From assembly GCA_009618475.1 (NCBI GenBank), contig WJOV01000083.1:1-7217 (forward strand): a stretch of 7,217 nt of DNA, written 5' to 3'. The translations under genes were made by a program, and so were the position numbers. This document shows, piece after piece, positions 1-5,718 of the stretch; the stretch's first letter is position 1; each line of letters begins with the position of its first letter. The DNA comes from Methanosarcinales archaeon (GTDB taxonomy: Archaea > Halobacteriota > Syntropharchaeia > Alkanophagales > Methanospirareceae). The notes under the pieces were generated by a model. The model was given only the letters and a program-made list of their open reading frames with translations. It did no database searches and had not been told where the DNA came from.

Positions 1-103
1 GAATCACCATTTCAAGATTAATCGGCAGGTTTCTACGTGTAGCGCGCCTGACTGCATCCTTGTATTTCCTGACAGCCTCTTTTCGTGGCACTTTATGCTT
101 ACC
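1..103 (-). mobile_element. Group II intron reverse transcriptase/maturase fragment fused in frame to Endo V
   Basis: The last roughly 34 codons of the minus-strand Endo V frame read VPRKEAVRKYKDAVRRATRR followed by NLPINLEMVI. This pattern (Pro, basic/Ala-Val, R-x-K-D, R-x-x-T-R-R-N, then LExxI) matches the start of the maturase domain that follows the reverse transcriptase core in group II intron-encoded proteins. There it normally precedes 'LNPxxRGWxNYF', which would lie outside the window. No intron RNA domains lie between the Endo V part and this segment, so it is not a simple intron insertion. A deletion, recombination or assembly junction is more likely. The junction lies somewhere around 98-125. 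The match is from memory of the family and short, so confidence is moderate. Confidence 0.45.
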
Positions 104-589
104 TTTGTATTTTATCACACGCTCTTCGCCTTCTACACCTGGCACTTCGCCGTTGCCGCACAGGAGGTTCTTTGCCACGCCTATCGTTGCCACGTCCAAA
201 ACAACACCCACGTGCGTGGCTAAACCTGCGAACCGCGGATGGTTTATTCCACATCCATCTATTACTAACAGCTCGGGCTTCTTTTTTAGACTGCGAAAAG
301 CGTTTATTATGGCTGGCGCTTCTCTGAACGAAAGGAGCCCGGGGACGTAAGGAAAATCCACGGGCATCACGGAATAAGAATAATCAATAAATCGCATGGA
401 AGGATATTCAAGCACTACAACCGCGGATATTATTTTCTCCTGTTTATCTTCAGCTTCGTCTTTTGACTCATAGAAAAAAGCCTGGTCTGCACCTGCCACT
501 AATTTTAGTTCTTTCAGGCTTAGTTTGTCTTCTATTATAGCTTTTGATGCGATTCCTTCCTGTATGTGGTATAGTTCAGTAGTTCTCAT
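1..589 (-). CDS. nfi: Endonuclease V, 3' end replaced/partial at window edge
   Basis: Endonuclease V nicks DNA (or RNA) near deaminated bases such as inosine. Translating the minus strand from an ATG at 589 gives 196 codons with no stop before the window edge. The family hallmarks appear in order: GADQAF with a metal-binding Asp at about residue 35, YVPGLLSFRE with the catalytic Glu near 90, and IDGCGINHPR with Asp near 111. GLATHVGVVLDVATIGVAKN follows, so the catalytic triad is present. An in-frame ATG at 634 would add 15 residues; I prefer 589 because the following HIQEGIASK fits the usual family N-terminus, although the GGAG upstream is 17 nt away. After about residue 163 the expected C-terminal part (the segment ending in a 'PIYVSPGH'-like strand) is absent. 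It is replaced by a basic stretch resembling a group II intron maturase domain. The protein is probably truncated or chimeric and may be inactive. The family call is strong; the state of the 3' end is inferred. Confidence 0.85.
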   Translation of the reverse strand, partial: MRTTELYHIQEGIASKAIIEDKLSLKELKLVAGADQAFFYESKDEAEDKQEKIISAVVVLEYPSMRFIDYSYSVMPVDFPYVPGLLSFREAPAIINAFRSLKKKPELLVIDGCGINHPRFAGLATHVGVVLDVATIGVAKNLLCGNGEVPGVEGEERVIKYKGKHKVPRKEAVRKYKDAVRRATRRNLPINLEMVI

Positions 590-634
590 TATTTGTACTT
601 GTTTAACTCCTTTAATAACCGCAAGATTACACAT

Positions 635-651
635 AAGCCCTTACAGGGCTT
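635..651. repeat. Short perfect inverted repeat (7-bp arms, 3-nt loop)
   Basis: AAGCCCT at 635-641 is mirrored by AGGGCTT at 645-651 around the loop TAC. It lies just upstream of the Endo V gene and overlaps its alternative ATG at 634 only marginally. It could form a small hairpin in the 5' leader of the Endo V transcript or be an operator. Function unknown. Confidence 0.5.
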
Positions 652-676
652 GCGTGGTCATGGAGCAGAGCCCCAT

Positions 677-764
677 ATTTCACGAGAAAACAATTGAAGA
701 TACAAGATACATCCCTAAACTTGTATCCTGCATCATGAATCCCGGCTCCATTTTCTTGTGAAAT
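677..764. repeat. Nested inverted repeats, possible structured RNA or operator
   Basis: The outer arms are ATTTCACGAGAAAA (677-690) and TTTTCTTGTGAAAT (751-764). They pair over 14 bp with one non-Watson-Crick position, a G-U wobble if the plus strand is transcribed. Inside are perfect 8-bp arms, GATACAAG (699-706) and CTTGTATC (720-727), with a 13-nt loop. CACGAGA (681-687) can alternatively pair with TCTCGTG (764-770), so two mutually exclusive stems exist. The element sits between divergent genes, 72 bp upstream of vapB. No coding potential is convincing here. A small RNA, a vapBC operator, or the relic of a miniature element are all possible; the sequence does not decide among them. Confidence 0.5.
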
Positions 765-770
765 CTCGTG

Positions 771-806
771 GTTTTTAATAGAAGAAAATCATATAGAAAT
801 ATAAAA
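771..806 (+). promoter_or_regulatory. AT-rich putative promoter of vapBC
   Basis: Two TATA-like stretches, TTTTTAATA (772-780) and AAATATAAAA (797-806), precede vapB. The first is about 60 bp from the start codon and leaves room for a leader that includes the strong ribosome binding site AGGAGGGA (823-830). The second would place transcription start at or inside that site, so the first is the better candidate. No direct evidence of use. Confidence 0.35.
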
Positions 807-835
807 CAAATAGGTGAAATTTAGGAGGGAGAAAT

Positions 836-1075
836 ATGCCAATCGTAGAAGTAGATAAGGAATACAAAATTCCATTAAGGCGAGTTAGCGACAGCTTTAA
901 TATAAAACCTGCAGATCGTTTTTTGTTACGAGCTGAAACGAAAGAAAAAATAATTCTGGAGAAGATAAAACAGAAAGATTCACTTATGGAGGTTATCGAA
1001 AAACCAGCACATATAGATCGAGAAAGGATGAGCTTGGATTTAAAAAAGATCGAGGAAGAGTTGTGGACGAAATGA
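836..1075 (+). CDS. vapB: VapB-type antitoxin, AbrB/SpoVT-like
   Basis: This 79-residue protein probably binds DNA as a dimer and neutralises the VapC toxin encoded next. Residues 1-45 fit the swapped-hairpin AbrB/SpoVT fold: a short N-terminal strand, VDKEYKIPLRRVSDSFNIKP with the typical 'I-P-x-x-(L/V)...(L/I)-x-P-x-D' spacing, then ADRFLLRAE. The C-terminal third is highly charged and ends DLKKIEEELW, the type of flexible tail that wraps the PIN toxin. The ATG is preceded by AGGAGGGA five bases upstream, an unusually strong Shine-Dalgarno. The stop codon overlaps the vapC start as ATGA, indicating translational coupling. By analogy with the family, the antitoxin probably represses its own promoter. 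The domain assignment rests on motif pattern and on the neighbouring PIN gene. Confidence 0.8.
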   Translation: MPIVEVDKEYKIPLRRVSDSFNIKPADRFLLRAETKEKIILEKIKQKDSLMEVIEKPAHIDRERMSLDLKKIEEELWTK

Positions 1076-1488
1076 GAGTTTTTGTGGATTCCAATGTATT
1101 TATATTTGCTAATATCGAGGAATATCCAGAGCATAATATTGCAAAGAAGAAATTGAAGGATCTGATGGATAAATCATGTAAGATTTTACTCAACACGATA
1201 ATCGTTTCTGAAGTGCATTACAAACTTTATAGACTATTAAACGCAGAAGAAGCGTATGAAAGAACATTGAAGATTATTTTTTCAGGACATGTTGAGTATG
1301 TGCAGTTGGAAGAAGATACGGTGCTAAAAGCGATTGAGCTCAGTCTTTCGAAGAATATCCGGATAAATGATGCTTTGATTGCTCAACATGCGTTGGATTT
1401 GGATGCAGATGGATTGGTAACCGATAACACGAAGGATTTCGTTAAAGTCGAAGGATTAAGGGTTATCGAATTGAGAGGAGATGAATAA
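1072..1488 (+). CDS. vapC: VapC-type PIN-domain RNase toxin
   Basis: This 138-residue PIN-domain protein is expected to be a Mg2+-dependent endoribonuclease that blocks translation when not bound by its antitoxin. The acidic active site is complete: Asp6 in FVDSNVFIF, Glu47 in IIVSEVHYKL, Asp100 in RINDALIA, and Asp118 with nearby Asp122 in TDNTKDF. The length is typical of VapC. I start at the ATG overlapping the vapB stop (ATGA, 4-bp overlap), so the protein begins MRVFVDSN as usual. A GTG at 1063 would add three residues. The purine-rich GAGGAAGAG in the vapB end can serve as its ribosome binding site. The gene ends 62 bp before the convergent Mut7-C gene. The RNA target cannot be told from the sequence. 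Confidence 0.92.
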   Translation: MRVFVDSNVFIFANIEEYPEHNIAKKKLKDLMDKSCKILLNTIIVSEVHYKLYRLLNAEEAYERTLKIIFSGHVEYVQLEEDTVLKAIELSLSKNIRINDALIAQHALDLDADGLVTDNTKDFVKVEGLRVIELRGDE

Positions 1489-1550
1489 GCTCGCACATAC
1501 CAAATGCGATGCCACGCAATCTAGAAGCCTCCTCTCAATTCCCGCCTTCG

Positions 1551-2075
1551 TCATTTCAACTGCCTCAACCTCTCACGCATATTCCTCCAGTGACCTCCTT
1601 CCCAGTATATCCTGCCGCAACGCTCACAAACCCAGAATTCACACTTCCCGACCATACTCGCTGGCACATAGCTTTTCTCCCTCAGTATCGCCTCTTCTCC
1701 TTCCGCCACTTTCCTTACCCTCGCATTGCACTCGCTACACCTTGCAGGAACGGGTTCGAGGTTTATGAATACGTTATGCCGGAGCAACTCCTTCAATTGT
1801 TCCATTGCATCGTCGGTTTTTATTTGAACGCACTGCACACCCCTTTTCCTTGCTGACGATGCGAGATTTTTGTCTCGCGTGAGCAATATTCGCGCTTCGT
1901 GTTCTGCAAAAGCGACAAGCGCTTTATCCTCGTCTTCTTCTCCTTCGACTGATTTACCTTTTACTTCTGCTGCGTAAACGGTATCGTGCCCGAGGATACG
2001 AAGCCACGTGCTTAACTTTCCTAACATTCTGTCGGTTACGAATCGCAACTCTTTTTCCCCTTTATTTTCCTTCAT
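1551..2075 (-). CDS. Mut7-C RNase domain protein with zinc ribbon (DUF82 type)
   Basis: A 174-residue stand-alone Mut7-C protein, a family with a PIN-like fold regarded as a probable RNase. The N-terminal signature FVTDRMLGKLSTWLRILGHD carries Asp15, and LLTRDKNLA carries Asp68; together with Asp50 these are the likely metal ligands. A C-terminal zinc ribbon is shown by CSEC (113-116) and CERCG (150-154), ending in W-E-G-G-H-W, as is typical. I prefer the ATG at 2075. The frame is open to a TTG at 2111, but that extension lies in a short repeat cluster and would overlap the upstream methyltransferase gene by 22 bp. There is no good Shine-Dalgarno, so translation may follow from the upstream MGMT gene. 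An acidic run (about residues 44-50) lies between the first motif and the rest. The biological substrate is unknown. Confidence 0.85.
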   Translation of the reverse strand: MKENKGEKELRFVTDRMLGKLSTWLRILGHDTVYAAEVKGKSVEGEEDEDKALVAFAEHEARILLTRDKNLASSARKRGVQCVQIKTDDAMEQLKELLRHNVFINLEPVPARCSECNARVRKVAEGEEAILREKSYVPASMVGKCEFWVCERCGRIYWEGGHWRNMRERLRQLK

Positions 2076-2089
2076 TGCCCTTTTGTATT

Positions 2090-2467
2090 TTAGCGAATAG
2101 GGAATAGCCAAATAGCGAATAGGGATTGCCTATTGCCTATGGTTGGGATTTGGTACTTGGAATTTCTCAAAAGTATTTTCTCGAAATTCACCACTTTTCT
2201 TCCTTTTATCTCTATCCCTTCCGCTCTCAGAAGTCTTATTTTCTTATCCGCACCCAAACTATAACCTCCAACGTCACCGTCACTTCTAACCACACGATGA
2301 CAGGGTATAATTATGGGATACTGATTTTTCGCAACTGCCTGCCCAACTGCACGAGCGGCGCGAACTGAGCCTGTTATTTCCCTCGCTATCGCTCCATAAG
2401 TCGTTACTTTACCCATCGGTATTTGCTTCACCCGGTTCAATACTTCCTCCGGGAAATTTCCATCCAT
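2090..2467 (-). CDS. ogt: O6-methylguanine-DNA methyltransferase
   Basis: A suicide repair enzyme that moves the alkyl group from O6-alkylguanine in DNA to its own cysteine. The 125-residue protein consists of the C-terminal catalytic domain only. MGKVTTYGAIAREI is the DNA-binding start, RAARAVGQA contains the arginine finger, and IPCHRVV contains the acceptor Cys56. The cysteine separates it from the alkyltransferase-like proteins that lack it. GDVGGYSLGADKKIRLLRAEG completes the domain. From about residue 102 on, the tail (KYQIPTIGNR...LFPIR) does not look like the family and is encoded partly by the tagcgaataggga repeats. The ATG at 2467 lies in a palindromic AT element, and no Shine-Dalgarno is seen. 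The gene is 14 bp upstream of the Mut7-C ATG, so the two are probably cotranscribed. Confidence 0.9.
   Translation of the reverse strand: MDGNFPEEVLNRVKQIPMGKVTTYGAIAREITGSVRAARAVGQAVAKNQYPIIIPCHRVVRSDGDVGGYSLGADKKIRLLRAEGIEIKGRKVVNFEKILLRNSKYQIPTIGNRQSLFAIWLFPIR
2091..2138. repeat. Short direct-repeat cluster at the MGMT 3' end
   Basis: TAGCGAATAGGGA occurs at 2091-2103 and 2113-2125 (22-bp period). It is followed directly by two tandem copies of ATTGCCT (2125-2131 and 2132-2138). The whole block reads like permutations of one short unit and forms the last roughly 16 codons of the methyltransferase frame. Such low-complexity clusters usually sit between genes; here the cluster appears to have displaced the original stop codon. 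Confidence 0.7.
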
Positions 2468-2479
2468 ATTTTAAAATAT
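2466..2479. promoter_or_regulatory. Palindromic TATA-like element between divergent genes
   Basis: ATATTTTAAAATAT is a perfect 14-bp palindrome lying in the 33-bp gap between the methyltransferase and the SpeE-like gene, and it overlaps the methyltransferase ATG. Its centre is about 28 bp upstream of the plus-strand ATG at 2501, the spacing expected of an archaeal TATA box serving a nearly leaderless plus-strand transcript. On the minus strand it is too close to the start to be that gene's own TATA box, unless the start lies further inside the frame. Confidence 0.5.
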
Positions 2480-2500
2480 AACATTCAATAAAACAATAAT

Positions 2501-4228
2501 ATGCATCATGCACATAACACTATGAGCGTAAATAGGCATCATACCACCGTATTCATTGTCATTACAATAACTCTGCTTTCCACCGGAGCAGCGGCGATGA
2601 TCTACGAAGTCGTCCTTTTAAGAGAATTTACACTACTTCTTGGGTCTTCTTTTTATTCCGGCTCGATAGTTTTAGCTTCGATAATGGGCGGTCTCGCTGT
2701 TGGAAGCCTTGTCATCGGCAAACTCTCTGATAGAACCAGGAATCCATTCCTTCTGCTCTTCATCTTAGAAATGCTTATTGCCCTTATTTCTCTTGTTATA
2801 GTGCCACTCACGAGGAGACTTGCGCTCTACGATACCTGGATGCTAACTGACGGAATAATTTATGCATTCGAATTTATCAATCTCAACCCCACTTCATGGC
2901 ATGTTCTGGTATTCTACGGTTCGTGCATTTTGCTCGTTCCCGCCGTATTGATGGGTGGAGAACTCCCGGTAGCCATAAACATATTATCAAAATACAAAAC
3001 GGGAAAAATCGGCGAAGTATCCGGATATTCATATTTTCTGGATACCATAGGAGGCGTCTCAGGGGCGATTTCTGCCGGGTTCATAATGATTCCCCTATTC
3101 GGCTCAATAACGACTGTACACACCGGAGGAATGCTGAATACAACAGGAGCAGTGAGTGTGGCGCTGTTCATGATATTCTCTCGGAGTTCTGATAGCCCTT
3201 CAACGGCACGCTCTCCAAAGAACAAACATCGAAATAATCGATACAAGATGATTCCCGTGATTATATTTTTTGTTCTTTTTTTCTCTCTATTTGCCCTGGG
3301 CTACCACAAGGCAGAGCAGTTGGAATATACCACGGTTGGTGATTTGTATCGTGGACAGGTTATCCTTGAGCGAACACAGAGCAGATACCAGGCGATAACA
3401 GTAATAGACCATGATATTCTCGGACGTGTTTTGTTCTTAGATGGCAGAGTGCAAATATCGGAGAGTGATGATGAGCCATATTCGGAGGCGCTGGTATTAC
3501 CCGCCGCAGTTACTTTACTGAATAACGCACATAAACATAATCTTGATGTCCTCATCATTGGCGGTGGCGACCTCGGCGTCTTAGAAGTATTAACGAGGTT
3601 CTCTGATGACAAAATAGGAAACATAACACTTGTGGATTTAGACCCCGAAGTAATAGAAATATCAAAGAAATATTTTTTTGCCATACACAACGATTCATGG
3701 AAAGACCATAGATATGAGTATGTGGCGATGGACGGAAGAAAATATATAGAAGAAGCGCTTAGGGACAGTAAAAAGTTCGACCTCGTTATTTTAGACCTGC
3801 CTGACCCCAACAATGATATTCTCGCAACTTTTTATTCGCTGGAATTCTATAATGACGTTTATTCTTTGCTGGATGAAGATGGAATGATGGCTACGCAGGC
3901 TACGCAGGCAGATTGGGCGTTAGACGCTGACGGATACATAATAATTGCAAATACATTGCGACAGTCACGATTTCCGGTTGTTCGAATGTATACGCAATAT
4001 ATACCAAGTTTCGGGCAATGGGGGTTCGCAATCGCATCCAAACATTATGACCCACTGCAAATGAGTGACGATGAGATTGCGGCTGTTATAGCGGCTATCG
4101 AAACAAACACGTACAGCGAAGAAACACATTTTTCGCTCTTCGCACTTCCTCCGTGGCTTCTAAAAGATATAGAGAATACGCATTTTATAAATACGATTGA
4201 TAAACCGGTAATAATTAAGGAGTATTAA
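2501..4228 (+). CDS. Membrane-bound spermidine synthase-like protein
   Basis: A 575-residue fusion. The first roughly 265 residues carry about seven hydrophobic helices (near 15-33, 50-72, 82-104, 133-152, 178-198, 208-225, 250-266). The rest is a cytosolic Rossmann methyltransferase fold of the SpeE type. Canonical SpeE transfers an aminopropyl group from decarboxylated S-adenosylmethionine to putrescine. Recognisable parts are RVLFLDGRVQ, DDEPYSEALV, IIGGGDLG (residues 352-359), LVDLDPEV and LVILDLPDPN with Asp432. Two positions differ from classical enzymes as I remember them: the loop is GGGDLG rather than GGGDG, and the Tyr-His-Glu in the substrate site is Tyr-Ser-Glu. The substrate may therefore not be putrescine. 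The start may be the ATG at 2501 (leaderless from the palindromic TATA) or at 2522 (MSVNRHH); neither has a Shine-Dalgarno. One base separates it from the K+ channel gene, so the two form an operon. Confidence 0.85.
   Translation: MHHAHNTMSVNRHHTTVFIVITITLLSTGAAAMIYEVVLLREFTLLLGSSFYSGSIVLASIMGGLAVGSLVIGKLSDRTRNPFLLLFILEMLIALISLVIVPLTRRLALYDTWMLTDGIIYAFEFINLNPTSWHVLVFYGSCILLVPAVLMGGELPVAINILSKYKTGKIGEVSGYSYFLDTIGGVSGAISAGFIMIPLFGSITTVHTGGMLNTTGAVSVALFMIFSRSSDSPSTARSPKNKHRNNRYKMIPVIIFFVLFFSLFALGYHKAEQLEYTTVGDLYRGQVILERTQSRYQAITVIDHDILGRVLFLDGRVQISESDDEPYSEALVLPAAVTLLNNAHKHNLDVLIIGGGDLGVLEVLTRFSDDKIGNITLVDLDPEVIEISKKYFFAIHNDSWKDHRYEYVAMDGRKYIEEALRDSKKFDLVILDLPDPNNDILATFYSLEFYNDVYSLLDEDGMMATQATQADWALDADGYIIIANTLRQSRFPVVRMYTQYIPSFGQWGFAIASKHYDPLQMSDDEIAAVIAAIETNTYSEETHFSLFALPPWLLKDIENTHFINTIDKPVIIKEY
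3890..3907 (+). repeat. Tandem 9-bp duplication inside the SpeE-like gene
   Basis: GCTACGCAG occurs twice back to back (3890-3898, 3899-3907) and gives Ala-Thr-Gln twice in MMATQATQADW. Related enzymes usually have a single T-Q at this strand, so this looks like an in-frame slippage duplication next to the active-site region. Confidence 0.7.
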
Positions 4229-4229
4229 G

Positions 4230-5201
4230 ATGCTACTACTACGGCTGATAAACAGGATAAGAGCTTTAAGGCGACACGTAGATAAATTCAGGATTCTATC
4301 CCTACTCCTTTTCGTGCTCATATTCGGCTCCATAGCATTTTACCATTTTGAAAGAGGCAGTGAAGGAGTAGAAGAGATATGGGACGCTGTTTATTGGGTA
4401 ATCGTGACGATTACGACCGTGGGCTATGGTGATTTCACGCCAAAAACAATGGGTGGACGGATTACATTTGTGCTGGTTGCATTGGGTGGAATAGGAACTA
4501 TTGCATATGTAATTGAACAACTCGTATCCTTTTCTACTAAGAGTGCATTAAAAAAAATATTTGGGTCTGGGGCGGTGAAGATGAAGAAGCATACCATAAT
4601 TGTGGGCTGGAATACCAAAGCAGAAGAGGCGATAAAAGAGCTACGGAATGAAAATGAGGAGTTTCTGGTGGTGGGCAGCGAATTGGATCAAGCAGAGCTG
4701 AATGCGCGGGAGATACTGCATATTAGCGGAGACCCGACAAAGAGCGAGACGTTGAATAGATGCGGGATCGAAGCTGCAAAGACGATGATGATACCTCTGG
4801 AGAACGATTCTGAGACGATAATGATTGCTCTCGCAACCCGGAGACTGAATCCCGGTATAAAAATCGTTGCGACATGCGAGACGCGGGAGCACGTGGAGAT
4901 GATGCGTGGAGCTGGGATTGACCATATAATATCTTATGCGGAGATAAGCGGGAGATTACTTGCTCATGCGGTTACTGAGCCAGTGGTTGTGAATTTCATT
5001 ATGGATGCTTCGACTTCGGTTGAAGGATTTGACCTGAAGCAGATAAAAGTGGGCGAAAAAACGAGGTTGGCGGATATATCGCTGGATGCGGGTGAGAAGG
5101 TGATTGCGCTGTACAGAGGTGGTGGGTTTGTTTTCGAGTTCGCGGCTGATGTTATGCTGGAGGAGGGGGATTATTTGGTGGTTATATCTTCTTCACGCTA
5201 A
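4230..5201 (+). CDS. MthK-like potassium channel with RCK (TrkA-N/TrkA-C) domain
   Basis: A 323-residue two-helix K+ channel subunit that should form a tetrameric pore gated by an RCK ring. TM1 is about residues 22-38, the pore helix and selectivity filter TVGYGD are at 63-68, and TM2 is about 78-98, with glycines in LGGIGT as a possible hinge. Residues 121-235 are the RCK N-lobe. It starts HTIIVGWNTK, whose GW-N in place of a full GxGxxG resembles MthK as I recall it, then SGDPTKSETL and IPLENDSETI. Residues 240-323 are the C-lobe. Of the three MthK calcium ligands as I recall them, Asp193 and Glu217 appear kept, while the third position is Thr215. The Shine-Dalgarno TAAGGAG (4216-4222) is well placed. 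The start is 1 bp after the SpeE-like stop, which indicates cotranscription. A methionine at residue 118 could give a soluble RCK product. Confidence 0.93.
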   Translation: MLLLRLINRIRALRRHVDKFRILSLLLFVLIFGSIAFYHFERGSEGVEEIWDAVYWVIVTITTVGYGDFTPKTMGGRITFVLVALGGIGTIAYVIEQLVSFSTKSALKKIFGSGAVKMKKHTIIVGWNTKAEEAIKELRNENEEFLVVGSELDQAELNAREILHISGDPTKSETLNRCGIEAAKTMMIPLENDSETIMIALATRRLNPGIKIVATCETREHVEMMRGAGIDHIISYAEISGRLLAHAVTEPVVVNFIMDASTSVEGFDLKQIKVGEKTRLADISLDAGEKVIALYRGGGFVFEFAADVMLEEGDYLVVISSSR

Positions 5202-5208
5202 AACTTTC

Positions 5209-5466
5209 CTATCTCAAATTCTTTCTGGGATATCCGAGTTTACACTTCCAACTATCATAAACCCTAGCCACGCCACCTATCGAATAAATTAGGGGGCATC
5301 TCGGGTAGGCGTTATCTTATAATTCAGGTTTATTTAGCACGACATTAGGAATAATTGTATATGGCGAACCAGTGTCTATGATAACCCAAACTGGAACTGA
5401 TACTTTTTCTTTAACAACAAAAATTCTCATTATCGGATAGTTGTTCTCAAAGCTATAATCTAACAT
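5209..5466 (-). pseudogene. Clan AA (retropepsin-like) aspartyl protease, interrupted by one TAA
   Basis: The minus-strand frame from an ATG at 5466 reads MLDYSFENNYPIMRIFVV, then VWVIIDTGSPYTIIPNVV, and stops at a TAA (5317-5319) after 49 codons. IDTGS followed by T-I-I-P is the active-site strand of retropepsin-like proteases. Beyond the stop the same frame stays open for 35 codons (PLIYSIGGVARVYDSW...) to a TAG at 5209-5211. It holds an I-G-G motif at the distance where these proteases carry a second conserved glycine pair. Joined, the two parts make about 85 residues, somewhat shorter than usual family members. It begins 12 bp after the hicA stop in the same frame, so it may be cotranscribed with hicBA. 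A nonsense mutation or base error is the simplest reading. The 49-residue piece alone could be made but would lack half of the fold. Confidence 0.6.
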
Positions 5467-5478
5467 CTGACTCAATTT

Positions 5479-5718
5479 TCAGACATACACCGATGGAATA
5501 TGCACAGCTGCGATGTCATCACCCACTCTACCAGTGTAAGGTATTAGAATTTTTCTCAATGTTCCTTTCTTAAGTGTTTTATGTAGCGGGACAGAAAATA
5601 CTCGGTGATTCTTTTGCAGCACTACATGGTCCCCTTTTCCCAATCTAGCTGTAAAGCCTAATTTCACGAGTGCTTTGACACTTTCTTTTCCGGAAACAAC
5701 GGGGAGTTTTTTAGACAC
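5479..5718 (-). CDS. hicA: HicA-type mRNA interferase toxin
   Basis: A 79-residue protein with the double-stranded RNA-binding-like fold of HicA, which cleaves mRNA and stops translation. Typical features are KLPVVSGKESVKALVKLGF at the N-terminus, KGDHVVLQ with the probable catalytic His (the family usually has G-S-H or similar), and VPLHKTLKKGTLRKIL with the basic K-x-G-T-L-R motif. The start is a GTG at 5718 that overlaps the end of hicB by 8 bp, so translation is probably coupled. The order is antitoxin first, the reverse of the textbook hicA-hicB order but common in HicBA pairs. The C-terminal stretch after ILIPYTGRVG is slightly longer than in many members. Confidence 0.9.
   Translation of the reverse strand: MSKKLPVVSGKESVKALVKLGFTARLGKGDHVVLQKNHRVFSVPLHKTLKKGTLRKILIPYTGRVGDDIAAVHIPSVYV

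Noticed and set aside
60..350. Plus-strand open frames over the Endo V gene
   Set aside because: They lie opposite a clearly conserved Endo V reading and their translations show no family features.
525..761. Plus-strand 78-codon frame
   Set aside because: It spans the Endo V start and the inverted-repeat region, with no recognisable motif or ribosome binding site.
1481..1856. Plus-strand frames downstream of vapC
   Set aside because: They are antisense to the Mut7-C gene, which has conserved Asp and Cys motifs; the antisense products are low-complexity.
2126..2368. Plus-strand 80-codon frame
   Set aside because: Antisense to the methyltransferase gene containing the PCHRV active site.
3301..3813. 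Minus-strand 170-codon frame
   Set aside because: Shadow of the SpeE-like catalytic domain; Ser/Thr/Pro-rich composition typical of antisense readings.
5202..5260. Transcription terminator after the K+ channel gene
   Set aside because: No GC-rich hairpin or long T-run is visible; only the opposing protease remnant occupies this stretch.
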